Shown in pieces: positions 54,836 through 64,000 of a stretch of DNA of 64,000 bases; positions within the stretch are counted from its first letter, which is position 1, and each line of letters starts with the position of its first letter. Under the pieces are notes generated by a model that worked only from the letters and a program-made list of their open reading frames with translations, had not been told where the DNA came from and searched no databases. Source of the stretch: G963668605 sp963793625 (GTDB taxonomy: Bacteria; Acidobacteriota; Terriglobia; Bryobacterales; Bryobacteraceae). Where the stretch lies: contig CAWCAT010000011.1 in assembly GCA_963793625.1 (NCBI GenBank), positions 372,001 through 436,000 on the forward strand. The letters are read 5' to 3'. The position numbers were made by a program, and so were the translations under genes.

Positions 54836-56125
54836 ATGCGGTTGGCCTTTGTAGTTTCGTTCTTCGCGCTGGCGTTCACGGCGTTTTCACAAGATCCGGC
54901 AAGCACTGATCCCAAACAGCGCGTCAAAGCGGCGCGGGCGATGGGAAAGCAGGGGTCCGAAGCGATCCCCAAACTTCAGTCGATGCTCACCGACCCCGTT
55001 CTCGATGTGCGCCTGGAGGCTGTAAAAGCAATCTGCGATATCGGCACGCATCGCAGCCTGGACGCACTGATACAGGCTACGCGCGACAACGATCCAGAAG
55101 TCCAGATGCGCGCCACGGATGGCCTGGTCAATTTCTACCTGCCTGGCTACCTGAGAACAGGGATTTCGTCCTCCATCAACCGCGTCGGCGCGGCAATCAA
55201 AGTGAAATTTAATGACACGAACGATCAGGTCATCGAGCCTTTTGTTACCGTCCGTCCTGAAGTCGTGATGGCTGTCGGAAGACTCGTACGCTCGGGTGTT
55301 TCCATGGAGTCGCGCGCCAACGCTGCACGGGCCATCGGAATTCTGCGCGGGCGTCCGGCGCTTCAGGACCTCTACACGGGATTGCGTTCCAAAAACGATA
55401 CGCTCATGTACGAGTCGTTGATTGCGCTTCAGAAGATCCGTGACCCAGCCTCCGGACTGGAATGCATCTTTCTGCTTCGCGACCTGGATGAACGCGTACA
55501 GGTCGCCGCAGTCGAGACTGTGGGCCTGCTACGCACGCGCGAGGCGCTCCCGAACCTGAAGGTGATTCTGAAAGACACGCGTAGCGAGAAGGTCCGCCGC
55601 AAGGCACTGGAGTCCGTCGCCTTTATTCCGGATGAGGGCAATCGGCCCGTGCTGACTCAATACCTGGATGATAAGGACGACGCTTTGCGTGCCGCCGCAG
55701 CCGAAGGTCTGGGCCGCCTGAAGAACCCAGCTGACCTGGTGACCTTCGAAAAGGCCTTTGCTGATGAGCGTAAGATGAATGCGCGGCTTGCGCAGGCGTT
55801 CGCGCTGGTCAAGCAGGGCAAGTTGGAGATGACTGAGTTCAGCCCCCTGCGCTATCTGCTCAATACCGTGAATTCCAAGGCGTGGCGCGGAATCGCATCG
55901 GGATATTTGGTGGAGCTTGCACGCGAAGAGTTCGTACGCCAGGCAATCTACAAAGCACTGCCGAGTGCGCCGAGAGATGAGAAAATTGAGATCGCCAAGG
56001 TACTGGCGCAGAGCGGAGACAAAGATAGCATCGCAGCCCTGGACGGGCTGGCAAACGACGGGGATTCAGCGGTAGCTCAGGAAGGGCTGCGGGCGCTTCG
56101 TAGTGTGAAGTCCCGCAACCCGTAA
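54836..56125 (+). CDS. Secreted HEAT-repeat protein
   Basis: 429 residues with a signal peptide (MRLAFVVSFFALAFTAFSQ). Repeats of about 30 residues: IPKLQSMLTDPVLDVRLEAV, LDALIQATRDNDPEVQMRAT, LQDLYTGLRSKNDTLMYESL, LPNLKVILKDTRSEKVRRKA, LTQYLDDKDDALRAAAAEGL, IAALDGLANDGDSAVAQEGL. These form a HEAT/PBS-lyase-like solenoid that probably serves as a periplasmic protein-binding scaffold. No enzymatic motif. It follows mqnD by 36 bp on the same strand; a shared transcript is likely. Confidence 0.85.
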   Translation: MRLAFVVSFFALAFTAFSQDPASTDPKQRVKAARAMGKQGSEAIPKLQSMLTDPVLDVRLEAVKAICDIGTHRSLDALIQATRDNDPEVQMRATDGLVNFYLPGYLRTGISSSINRVGAAIKVKFNDTNDQVIEPFVTVRPEVVMAVGRLVRSGVSMESRANAARAIGILRGRPALQDLYTGLRSKNDTLMYESLIALQKIRDPASGLECIFLLRDLDERVQVAAVETVGLLRTREALPNLKVILKDTRSEKVRRKALESVAFIPDEGNRPVLTQYLDDKDDALRAAAAEGLGRLKNPADLVTFEKAFADERKMNARLAQAFALVKQGKLEMTEFSPLRYLLNTVNSKAWRGIASGYLVELAREEFVRQAIYKALPSAPRDEKIEIAKVLAQSGDKDSIAALDGLANDGDSAVAQEGLRALRSVKSRNP

Positions 56126-56136
56126 CTCGGTGACTA

Positions 56137-56343
56137 CTACTTCTTCTTGACTTGTTTCTGCTGACCGACACGGACCTTGGCATGGCTGACCTTCATATCG
56201 CGCCAGGCCTTCCAGTCGAAACGTGCGGTCGCATCCTTGATATAGGCGTTGACATCCATGCCTGACGGCAGGACGGCCATTACGGTGGCCACTTCGCCTT
56301 CAGGGCTGCTGATGCGGTAGCGCTTTACATTCGGAATTGACAT
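56137..56343 (-). CDS. Small conserved hypothetical protein
   Basis: 68 residues: MSIPNVKRYRISSPEGEVAT, then VMAVLPSGMDVNAYIKDATA, WKAWRDMKVSH and a basic tail ending QQKQVKKK. It is cytoplasmic, with no membrane segment, and appears as one beta-alpha unit with a Lys-rich end. Family not recognised. It lies convergent to the HEAT gene and downstream of the decarboxylase, separated by 58 bp holding a 14-bp palindrome (AGCCCTGCAGGGCT) and a short CGCG hairpin. Confidence 0.55.
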   Translation of the reverse strand: MSIPNVKRYRISSPEGEVATVMAVLPSGMDVNAYIKDATARFDWKAWRDMKVSHAKVRVGQQKQVKKK

Positions 56344-56401
56344 AACGATTTCAGTTTAACACAGCCCTGCAGGGCTACTTCGCGAGCCTCGCGATTATCG
56401 C

Positions 56402-57535
56402 TCACACATTGATGTGAACCACTTTGGCGGGCGGGAAGCCGTTGAAGTGGGTGGAAGAGGCGTTGGAATAGGCGCCGATGTTTTCGGCGTAGACGAGATC
56501 GTCGATTTCAAGGCGGGGAAGTTCCTCGGATTGCGAGATAGTGTCGAGGCCGTCGCAGGTCTGGCCGAAAACGGAGCAGACTTCTTTGCGACCGCGCCTT
56601 AAGCTCTTGATCGGGTACTGGCAATGATCGAAGATCATCCCGGAGAAGGTGTGGTAGACGCTGTCGTCGATGTAGTAGCCGGTCTTGCCGTCGCGAAAGG
56701 TGCGGCCGATGACGCGGGCCACGAGTGTGGCTGCGGAAGCGACCATGAAGCGTCCGGGTTCGGCGAGGATCTCGATGTCGCCAGGAAAGAGCCGGTCAAT
56801 TTCGGCGTTGAGTTTGCGGGCGAGCGTTTCGAAGGGCGGGACGTGGGCGTTGTACGGGGCCGGAAAACCGCCGCCGATGTCGAGGATCTTGATTTCGTGG
56901 CCGTGGCTGCGGACCTCGGCCATTACAGCGGCCGCGATATTCAGAGCCTGGACGAAGTTGTCGTCATTGATGCACTGACTGCCGACGTGGAAGGAGAGGC
57001 ATTCAACGACGAGGCCGGCGCGGAAGGCGCGGAGAATCAGGTCGAGGGCTTCGCCGGGGTCACAGCCGAACTTGGAAGAGAGTTCGACCATGGAGCCGGT
57101 GTTGGGGACGCGCAGGCGGAGTGCGAGACCAGCTTGCGGGGCGAAGGCACGGATTTTCTTGAGTTCGTCGAGGTTGTCGTAGGTGACGAGCGGCTTGTAG
57201 TGGTTCAGGGCTTCCAGCGTTTCGCGCGGCTTGATGGGATTGGCGTAGACGATTTTGTCCCAGACGAATTGCTGCCGCTCGACGGCCGGCAGGCGGCGGA
57301 TGTTCTTGTATACCAGGAGGAATTCGGGCAGGCTGGCAACATCGAAGCTGGAGCCGGCACGGTAGAGGGTTTCGATGATTTCGGGAGCAGGGTTGGCCTT
57401 GACCGCGTAGTAGGGCTGCACCTTCGGCAAATGCCGGCGGAAGCTGGAAAAGTTCCGCCGGATGACGTCGTGATCGATGACAACCACGGGCGTGCCGTGC
57501 TCGCGTGCGATGGCCTGAATCTGACGTGTGTTCAT
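56402..57535 (-). CDS. Ornithine/lysine-type fold III PLP decarboxylase
   Basis: 377 residues. Alanine-racemase-like barrel with PLP lysine K46 in QPYYAVKANPAPEIIETLYR, FDVASLPE, SFHVGSQCINDDNFVQALNI (His stacks on PLP), LDIGGGFPAPYN, EPGRFMVASAATLVARVIGR, and SVFGQTCDGLDTISQSEELP where the Cys-Asp of the partner subunit is conserved. It decarboxylates ornithine (or lysine) to putrescine (or cadaverine). The ATG abuts the TAA of the deoxyhypusine-synthase-like gene with no gap, so both are co-translated. Together with agmatine deiminase it marks polyamine metabolism. Exact substrate is not certain. Confidence 0.88.
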   Translation of the reverse strand: MNTRQIQAIAREHGTPVVVIDHDVIRRNFSSFRRHLPKVQPYYAVKANPAPEIIETLYRAGSSFDVASLPEFLLVYKNIRRLPAVERQQFVWDKIVYANPIKPRETLEALNHYKPLVTYDNLDELKKIRAFAPQAGLALRLRVPNTGSMVELSSKFGCDPGEALDLILRAFRAGLVVECLSFHVGSQCINDDNFVQALNIAAAVMAEVRSHGHEIKILDIGGGFPAPYNAHVPPFETLARKLNAEIDRLFPGDIEILAEPGRFMVASAATLVARVIGRTFRDGKTGYYIDDSVYHTFSGMIFDHCQYPIKSLRRGRKEVCSVFGQTCDGLDTISQSEELPRLEIDDLVYAENIGAYSNASSTHFNGFPPAKVVHINV

Positions 57536-58747
57536 TTAGTCGAGAACGGGGTTGGACCCGTCAAGCATTTTCACCTTGTTGTGCTTGAAGTACTCAGCGG
57601 TGAGAGCCTTCATCATTGTGCCGCGCTGGTCGTAGAGGCGGCGGTGCTTCCGCTTGGGGTGCCTGGCCAGCGCGTAGGAGGTGATCAACGGCATAGCGAT
57701 GGTGGTGTCGGTGTAGCAGACCACGGCGTCGGGCAGGCGGTCGGGATCGACCTTACCCCAGCTCACCGCCTCGCTGGGCGTGGCGCCACTGAGGCCGCCG
57801 GTATCGGGCCGGGCGTCTGTGATCTGGAGGAAGTAGTCCTGGCCGAACTCTTTGATACGGAGGACTTCCTGAATCTGGGGCTCGGTCTGGAGCATGAAGT
57901 TCTTGGGGCTGCCGCCGCCCCAAAGCACTACGCCGCTCTTGCCACCGGAGCGTTTGGCGGCGAGGACGAAGGCCGTAGTCTCGTTGACGTCGATGGAGGG
58001 GTTGAGGCGAAGCTTGTTGCCGCGGAGTTCGACGCCGGCGACATTCATACCGATGGTGGAGTCACCGGGCGAGGACGTGTAGCAGGGTACTCCGGCGCGA
58101 TAGGCGGCGGCGAGGACGGAGACGTCCTTGAGGCCGGCCTTGCGTTCCCACTCGGCAGCGTACTTGCCGATCAGGTAGTGTAGTTCCGCGGTGCCCATTT
58201 CCTTCTGGAATTCGGGTTGAACCAGGATGCCACGCAGGATTTCGTCGGTCGCCATGAGGCAGTCGCTGTAGCCCATCAGGACGTCGTAGACGCGGACGAT
58301 GTCGTTGTTTCGCAACTCTGTGTCGTCCATGCGGAAATCGCCAACGTGGACGGGGTAATTGAGGGCGAAATGAAGGTCGTGATAGAGGTTCGCGCCAGTG
58401 CCGACGATCCAGTCGACGAAACCAGCCTTGATCAGAGGAACGATAGAGGAGCAGCCGAGGCCGGCAGGTGTGAGGGCGCCGGAGAGGCTCATGCCGATAG
58501 TGACGTCGGGCTCCAGCATCTTTTGAGTAAAGAGGTGGGCGCCTTCCTTCAGGCGGGCCGAATTGTAGGCCAGAAAGGTGTTATCGATGATATCGGCGAG
58601 TTTTTCCTTGCCGGTAAGGTTCTTGGGCAGGATGCGCTGGCCGGCCAGGAAGTTGTCGCGGTGCGGGCACTGCTTCTTCTTCAGCCAGTCCGGCTTATCG
58701 GTCATATCTTCGCGGTAACGGCGTGTATTTGTGGGTTTCTTGGCCAT
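57536..58747 (-). CDS. Deoxyhypusine-synthase-family protein (probable homospermidine-type synthase)
   Basis: 403 residues from ATG 58747. DHS fold with FLAYNSARLKEGAHLFTQKM, MSLSGALTPAGLGCSSIVPL, VDWIVGTGANLYHDLHFALN, YTSSPGDSTIGMNVAGVELR, LWGGGSPKNFMLQTEPQIQE and SEAVSWGKVDPDRLPDAVVC. The Lys in E-A-V-S-W-G-K (residue 332) corresponds to the enzyme-bound imine lysine of eukaryotic DHS. Bacteria lack eIF5A, and bacterial DHS relatives are known or proposed to make homospermidine or related polyamines from putrescine/spermidine using NAD. Operon partner is the decarboxylase (0 bp gap). Divergent from agmatine deiminase (16 bp between starts). Confidence 0.88.
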   Translation of the reverse strand: MAKKPTNTRRYREDMTDKPDWLKKKQCPHRDNFLAGQRILPKNLTGKEKLADIIDNTFLAYNSARLKEGAHLFTQKMLEPDVTIGMSLSGALTPAGLGCSSIVPLIKAGFVDWIVGTGANLYHDLHFALNYPVHVGDFRMDDTELRNNDIVRVYDVLMGYSDCLMATDEILRGILVQPEFQKEMGTAELHYLIGKYAAEWERKAGLKDVSVLAAAYRAGVPCYTSSPGDSTIGMNVAGVELRGNKLRLNPSIDVNETTAFVLAAKRSGGKSGVVLWGGGSPKNFMLQTEPQIQEVLRIKEFGQDYFLQITDARPDTGGLSGATPSEAVSWGKVDPDRLPDAVVCYTDTTIAMPLITSYALARHPKRKHRRLYDQRGTMMKALTAEYFKHNKVKMLDGSNPVLD

Positions 58748-58763
58748 GATTGACAATACGATT

Positions 58764-59849
58764 ATGGCACAAGGCATTAGAACGACCGGGAAAACTCCCG
58801 CGCAATTGGGTTACATTTTCCCGGCCGAATGGGCACCGCACGCAGCGACCTGGTTGGGCTGGCCGCACAATGAGACGGATTGGCCGGGGAAGCTGGATAC
58901 GATCCGCTGGGTGTACGGCGAGATGGTGCGCAAGATTGAAGCCGGAGAGACAGTGCGGATCCTGGTAGGCTCGCGCAAGGAAGAGAAGCTGGCGCGGAGC
59001 TATCTGGCCAAGGCCGGGGCGGAATTGAAGCGTGTGGAGTTCATCGTACATGCGACCAACCGTGGTTGGACACGGGACACCGGACCGATTTGGGTGACGA
59101 GGCAGGCGGGCACTCGCAGGGAAAAAGCGATTGTCCATTTTCACTTCAACGCCTGGGCGAAGTACCCGGACTGGCAGAAGGACCGAAAAGTACCAGAGAC
59201 GGCAGCGGGAGTACTGGGCAAGAAACTGTTCGACGCGCAACTGGACGGCAAGCCGTTTGTGCTGGAAGGCGGCGGGATCGAGGTGAATGGGCGGGGTACG
59301 CTGCTGACGACGGAAGAGTGCTACCTGGACCCGGTGACGCAGGTAAGGAACCCGGGTGTAGGACGCGAGGAGTTCGAGTCTGTCTTAAAGAACTATTTGT
59401 GCGTGACGAATGTGTTCTGGTTGGCCGCGGGTCCCGTGGGGGACGACACGCATGGGCACATCGACGACATCTGCCGATTTGTGAACCCGAACACAGTAGT
59501 GCTGATCCGGGAGGACAACCCAAAAGACATCAACTACCGGCCGCTGAACGAGAACTGGGAACGAATTGGGGACCTGCGACTGGAGGACGGCAGCAAGCCG
59601 GAGGTCGTGGCGCTCCCGATGCCGGCACCGATTTACTTCGAAGGGGAGCGATTACCGGCGAGCTATGCGAACTTCTACATCTCAAACGCGGCGGTGATTG
59701 TGCCGACTTTCAACGATGTGAACGACCGGGTGGCGTTGGGGATTCTGGGCGAGTTGTTCCGTGACCGTCCGGTGGTGGGGATCCACGCCGTGGACCTGGT
59801 GCTGGGTTTCGGGTCGCTGCACTGCCTGACACAGCAGGAGCCGGCCTGA
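58764..59849 (+). CDS. aguA: Agmatine deiminase
   Basis: 361 residues from ATG 58764 (ATG 58746 would overlap the divergent start by 2 bp). Guanidino-group-modifying fold: FPAEWAPHAATWLGWPHNET, RGWTRDTGPIWVT, FVLEGGGIEVNGRGTLLTTE, GDDTHGHIDDICRFVNPNTV (His-x-Asp) and the nucleophile Cys354 in GSLHCLTQQEPA. It hydrolyses agmatine to N-carbamoylputrescine and ammonia. The next step (N-carbamoylputrescine amidohydrolase, aguB) is not adjacent. With the divergent decarboxylase/DHS operon it forms a polyamine locus giving two routes to putrescine. Confidence 0.93.
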   Translation: MAQGIRTTGKTPAQLGYIFPAEWAPHAATWLGWPHNETDWPGKLDTIRWVYGEMVRKIEAGETVRILVGSRKEEKLARSYLAKAGAELKRVEFIVHATNRGWTRDTGPIWVTRQAGTRREKAIVHFHFNAWAKYPDWQKDRKVPETAAGVLGKKLFDAQLDGKPFVLEGGGIEVNGRGTLLTTEECYLDPVTQVRNPGVGREEFESVLKNYLCVTNVFWLAAGPVGDDTHGHIDDICRFVNPNTVVLIREDNPKDINYRPLNENWERIGDLRLEDGSKPEVVALPMPAPIYFEGERLPASYANFYISNAAVIVPTFNDVNDRVALGILGELFRDRPVVGIHAVDLVLGFGSLHCLTQQEPA

Positions 59850-59894
59850 GTCAGTACGTCCCCTGGTATCCCCGTGGTATCTGGATTGGCCGCA

Positions 59895-59919
59895 GGGGCT
59901 ACGGTAAGGTTGTAGCCCC
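59895..59919. terminator. Hairpin between convergent aguA and gltD
   Basis: GGGGCTAC (59895-59902) pairs with GTAGCCCC (59912-59919) around a 9-nt loop. It spans the gltD stop codon and lies 46 bp after the aguA stop. No T run follows on either strand, so termination efficiency is doubtful. Confidence 0.35.
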
Positions 59920-61325
59920 CATCAGATACTTATCGACCGCGCGTGCCGCTTTGCGCCCTTCTGCTATGGCCCAGACCACCAGCGATTGCCCGCGGCGCAT
60001 GTCGCCCGCGGCAAAGGTGCCGGGCAGCGAGCTCATGTAATCTTCGTCAGTTGAAACGTTGCCGCGTGAATCGAGCGCTACGCCCAACTCATCCAGCAGC
60101 CCACCCTTGACCGGACCCGTAAAGCCCATTGCGAGCAGCACCAGATCGACGTCCAGCGTGAACTCCGAACCAGGAATCGGTTCGAATTTCGGTGCAGGGC
60201 CGACACGGACGGCATGCAGCTTTTTAACATTGCCCTCGGCATCGCCCGTGAACTTTGTGGTCGCAACAGACCAGTCGCGAATGCCGCCTTCTTCGTGTGA
60301 GGTTTCCTGGCGCAGATGCAGCGGCCACAGCGGCCACGGCGTGCTGGCCGCGCGCTCTGAGGGAGGCATCGGCAAGATTTCGAATTGATATACCGAAGCT
60401 GCCTTGTGCCGATGACGTCGTGCCCAAACAATCCGCGCCGGTGTCGCCGCCACCGATAATGACTACGCGCTTGCCCGTGGCGAAAATGTCCTTTGCAGGG
60501 TCGAGCTTGTCGCCTGCATTACGCTTGTTCTGCTGCGGCAGAAACTCCATGGCGAAGTGAATGCCCTTCAGTTCGCGTCCGGGCACGTTCAAGTCGCGCG
60601 GCGCCTCGGCTCCGCCAGCACAGCAGAATCGCGGCGTACTCTTTGCGCAAGTCCGTTACAGGGAAATTGACACCAACATGGGCATTCGTGACGAACTTGA
60701 TGCCCTCGCCAGTCAACTGTTCGATGCGCCGGTCAATCAGATGCTTTTCCATCTTGAAGTCCGGAATGCCGTAGCGCAGCAAGCCGCCGACGCGATCCGC
60801 TCTTTTCGAAAACCGTGACCCAGTGTCCTGCGCGATTCAACTGCTGCGCCGCGGCCAAACCGGCGGGCCCTGATCCGATCACGGCGACCCGCTTGCCCGT
60901 GCGCCTGACTCGGCGGCTCGGGCTTGATCCAGCCTTCCTTGAAGGCATGCTCGATAATCGGTGTTCTCGATTACCTTGATGGTCACCGGAGGATCGTTGA
61001 TGCCCAGCACGCAGGCGGCTTCGCACGGCGCCGGGCAGATGCGTCCGGTAAATTCCGGAAAGTTGTTGGTCGAATGCAGCGCGCGGATGGCTTCCTGCCA
61101 GCGATCGCGATAGACCAGGTCATTCCAGTCAGGAATGATGTTGTTCAGCGGGCAACCGGTGTGGCAGAACGGGACTCCGCAATCCATGCAGCGCGCACCT
61201 TGCGTGCGCACACTTTCATCCGGAAAAGGCTGGTAGACCTCGAAATAATCGTTCACCCGTTCCTCGACGGGACGGCGCTGCGGCAATTCTCGCTTGTATT
61301 CCAGAAAACCGGTAACCTTACCCAC
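59899..61325 (-). CDS. gltD: Glutamate synthase small subunit (at least five indels)
   Basis: Starts at GTG 61325, 5 bp after a perfect AAGGAGGT (61331-61338 on the plus strand as ACCTCCTT). Pieces: GKVTGFLEYKRELPQRRPVE, GARCMDCGVPFCHTGCPLNN and CPAPCEAACVLG (two [4Fe-4S] cysteine sets), then KRVAVIGSGPAGLAAAQQLN (FAD), RYGIPDFKMEKHLIDRRIEQ, GIHFAMEFLPQQNKRNAGDK, KRVVIIGGGDTGADCLGT (NADPH) and LDVDLVLLAMGFTGPVKGGL to the stop at 59899. Changes lie near 60930, 60780, 60600, 60400 and 60310. The subunit passes NADPH electrons to GltB for glutamate formation from glutamine and 2-oxoglutarate. Confidence 0.85.
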
Positions 61326-61345
61326 GGGCGACCTCCTTCGGATGC

Positions 61346-64000
61346 TCAGCCGCTATTCCGGCGTTTTCGGCCAGCGGCTGGGACTCCCAGCACACGCTTG
61401 TACTCATGCGGGAACACCTTCACAAAACGTGTCGCAAGGTCTGTCCCAATTGTCCAGAATCCACTTGCCGCGCGGGCTGTCCGGTCAACTCGACATGTTT
61501 CTGGTGATCAAGTTCCAGAACGAGGGCCGTCGTCGTCGGCAGTCATTGGCTCCAGATCGACGCTCGTGCGATTGCAATTCACCGAGACGAAATCGCCGGT
61601 CTCATCGAGCACATAGGCGAAGCCTCCGGACATGCCTGCCGCAAAGTTCCGGCCGGTTTGGCCGAGCACGACGACCAAGCCTTTGGTCATATACTCGCAG
61701 CCGTGATCGCCCACCGACTTCAACGACCGCCGTGGCGCCGGAATTCCTGACCGCGAAGCGTTCGCCACGCCATGCCGTTGAAGAAAGCCTCGCCGCTGGT
61801 AGCGCCGTAGAGGACAACGTTGCCGACGATGATATTTTCTTCCGGAACAAAGTTTGAATTGCGCGGCGGATAGACCACAATCTTTCCACCCGACAGGCCC
61901 TTGCCGACATAATCGTTGGCGTCGCCTTCCAGCGTCAGCGTAACGCCGTGCGCCAGAAACGCGCCGAAGCTCTGTCCGGCGGAACCAGTGAACTGGAATC
62001 GGATGGTGTCTTCCGGCAATCCAGCCGAACCATGCCGCTTGGCAATCTCACCGCTGAGCATGGCGCCCACGGTCCGATGAGTATTGCGGATCGGCAGCTT
62101 GATCTCGATGGGGGTACCATTCTCGATCGCATCTTTGGCGTGGTCGATCAGCTTGTAATCCAGCGCCTTGCTCAAGCCGTGATCTTGTGCGATCAAGCGG
62201 CGGCGGCCAACGCGCAGCGGAACCGGCGGACTATAGAGTCAGCGCCGAAAGGTCCAGACCCTTGGCCTTCCAGTGATCCACCGCCTTCCGCGATTCGAGC
62301 ATATCGACTCGGCCGATCATTTCATCCATCGTGCGGAAGCCGAGCTTCGCCATGATTTCGCGAACTTCTTCCGCGACGATAGAAGAAGAAGTTGATGACG
62401 TGCTCCGGCGGCCGCTGAACTTCGCGCGCAACGCCGGGATCCTGAGTGGCGATGCCCACCGGACAAGTATTCAGGTGGCACTTGCGCATCATGATGCAGC
62501 CCACCGAAATCAGCGGCGCGGTTGAAAAGCCGAACTCCTCGGCGCCGAGAAGCGCGGCAATCGCCACATCGCGTCCGGTCTGCAGCTTTCCGTCGGTCTG
62601 CAAGCGCACGCGGCTGCGCAGATCGTTCATCACCAGCACCTGCTGGGTTTCGGCGAGTCCGAGTTCCCAGGGGATGCCCGCGTGCTTCATAGAAGTCAGC
62701 GGAGAAGCGCCCGTACCGCCGTCGTCGCCGCTGATCAGAATGACATCGGCGTGCGCTTTCGCAACACCGGCCGCCACCGTTCCGACACCGACTTCGGCGA
62801 CCAGCTTCACGGAAATGCGCGCTTCCGGATTACGTTCTTCAAATCGTAAATAAGCTGCGCCAGATCCTCGATCGAATAAATATCATGGTGCGGCGGAGGC
62901 GAAATCAAGCCCACGCCGGGGATGGAGTGGCGCACCCGCGCGATGATTTCATCCACCTTGTGGCCGGGCAACTGTCCGCCTTCGCCGGGCTTCGCACCCT
63001 GCGCGATTTTGATCTGCAGTTCGTCCGCATTTACCAGGTAATTGGTCGTTACACCGAAGCGTCCGGAGGCGACCTGCTTGATGGCACTGCGCCGCGAATC
63101 TCCGTTCGGATCTTGCTCGAAGCGCGCTTCATCTTCGCCGCCTTCGCCCGTGTTGGAACGCCCGCCGATGCGGTTCATGGCAATCGCCAGCGTCTCGTGT
63201 GCTTCTTTGCTGATGGAGCCGATACGACATGGCGCCGGTCGCGAATCGCTTCACAATTTCCTTGGCCGGCTCCACTTCTTCGATCGGAACCGGACGTGTT
63301 GCCCTTCTGAACTTCGATCAAGCCGCGCAGGTTCGACAACTTGCGGCTCTGATCGTTGATCAGGTCGGTATATTCCTTAAAGGTTTTGAAGCTCGAGTGC
63401 CGCACCGCATGCTGCAGCTTGCTGAAATCGTCGACGGATTGACGAGATGATATTCGCCGCGCGCGCGGAATTGGTAATTGCCGCCCGGATCGAGTTCCGT
63501 GTCCGCACTCGGTCAGCGGCCGGAAAGCGTGATCATGCTTCATCTTCGCTTCGCGGGCCAGCACGTCCAGACCAATGCCTTCGATGCGCGAAGCCGTTCC
63601 GGTGAAGTACTTGTCGATCAGAGCATTTGTTCAGGCCAATCGCTTCAAAGATCTGCGCGCCCCGATAACTCTGCAGCGTCGAGATACCCATCTTCGAAAA
63701 GACCTTTAAGCAGGCCTTTGTTCGACGGCCTTCTTGTAGTTCTTCAGCGCCTTCTCAAACGTGACACCCTGCCGGCAGATATCCTCGATTCGGCGAGATC
63801 TTCCAGCGACTCGATCGCCAGATATGGATTGATCGCGCTGGCGCCGTATCCGATCAGCAGGCAGAAATGCATCACTTCGCGCGGTTCGCCGGATTCGACG
63901 ATCAGCGCGACCTGGGTGCGCGTTTCTTCGCGAACCAAATGGTTATGAACAGCCGTCAGCGCCAGCAGGCTCGGAATCGGCGCGTAGTCTTTATCCACGC
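61346..64000 (-). CDS. gltB: Glutamate synthase large subunit, 3' part (5' end beyond window; seven or more indels)
   Basis: Reading from the window end on the minus strand: PIPSLLALTAVHNHLVREET, CLLIGYGASAINPYLAIESL (central domain), HAVRHSSFKTFKEYTDLIND, GRFGVTTNYLVNADELQIKI, AQGAKPGEGGQLPGHKVDEI, SIPGVGLISPPPHHDIYSIE, LISGDDGGTGASPLTSMKHA (FMN-binding), CIMMRKCHLNTCPVGIATQD ([3Fe-4S] cysteines), RFQFTGSAGQSFGAFLAHGV, KGLSGGKIVVYPPRNSNFVP and GNVVLYGATSGEAFFNGMAW (beta-helix), ending FVKVFPHEYKRVLG. The C-terminal stop is TGA at 61346, or 61318 if one more indel is allowed. Breaks lie near 63780, 63560, 63470, 63240, 62810, 62390, 62225, 61735 and 61480. Confidence 0.82.

Noticed and set aside
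56624..58183. 519-residue plus-strand open frame across the decarboxylase and DHS-like genes
   Set aside because: It is antisense to two well conserved genes and its Asp/Val/Gly-rich composition is that of a complementary-strand shadow.

Overview
The window looks like a chromosomal stretch from an acidobacterium of the Bryobacterales/Solibacter type. The evidence is gene content, not an rRNA gene: a stand-alone Solibacter-type TIGR03437 domain protein and the same domain ending a subtilase, a TonB-type barrel end and a carboxypeptidase-regulatory remnant typical of acidobacterial SusC-like proteins, a PSD1/DUF1549/DUF1553 plus DUF1501 pair, several secreted sulfatases, a quinoprotein dehydrogenase with an inserted cytochrome c domain, and a futalosine-pathway gene (mqnD). 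No rRNA gene, phage, insertion sequence or CRISPR array was seen. One tRNA gene, Ser(TGA), is present.

Layout. 1-10.3 kb: end of a TonB receptor, then an exopolysaccharide locus (nucleotidyltransferase-MFS fusion, GT4 glycosyltransferase, Wzy polymerase with an in-frame stop, Wzz, O-antigen ligase with TPR tail, TIGR03437 protein, priming sugar transferase). 10.6-16.7 kb: an L-fuconate-type sugar-acid operon (GntR remnant, solute-binding protein, SDR, L-fuconate dehydratase, RhaT-like carrier, UroD-like protein). 16.8-21.1 kb: accessory zone with secreted unknowns, C-terminal gene remnants, an AT-rich stretch and a short interspersed repeat array. 21.1-29.4 kb: secreted propeller protein, PQQ dehydrogenase, Kelch protein, GT2 and GT39-like glycosylation genes, tRNA-Ser, sulfatase. 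29.4-32.7 kb: zwf-opcA-pgl, the oxidative pentose phosphate operon. 32.7-45.4 kb: sulfatases, an esterase-like hydrolase, a large secreted unknown, an orphan CpaF ATPase, TrmO, HigBA toxin-antitoxin, and the DUF1501/PSD1 pair. 45.4-51.1 kb: two tandem subtilases, the second broken. 51.1-56.3 kb: infC, HNH nuclease, comF, an HPt protein, mqnD, a HEAT protein. 56.4-59.8 kb: polyamine genes (decarboxylase, deoxyhypusine-synthase-like, agmatine deiminase). 59.9-64 kb: gltD and the 3' part of gltB, running off the window.

Reading frames. Well over thirty small indels interrupt otherwise well conserved genes. They are clustered (zwf-opcA, the hydrolase at 34-35.5 kb, the second subtilase, gltBD), while neighbouring stretches such as 53.4-59.9 kb are clean. 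Several hit genes normally kept intact, and protein similarity resumes at once in another frame. I therefore think sequencing or assembly indels explain much of this, with true decay more likely for the GntR remnant, the C-terminal fragments at 17.9-20.2 kb and perhaps the second subtilase. Frame-broken genes are given as one feature across their pieces, with breakpoints stated.
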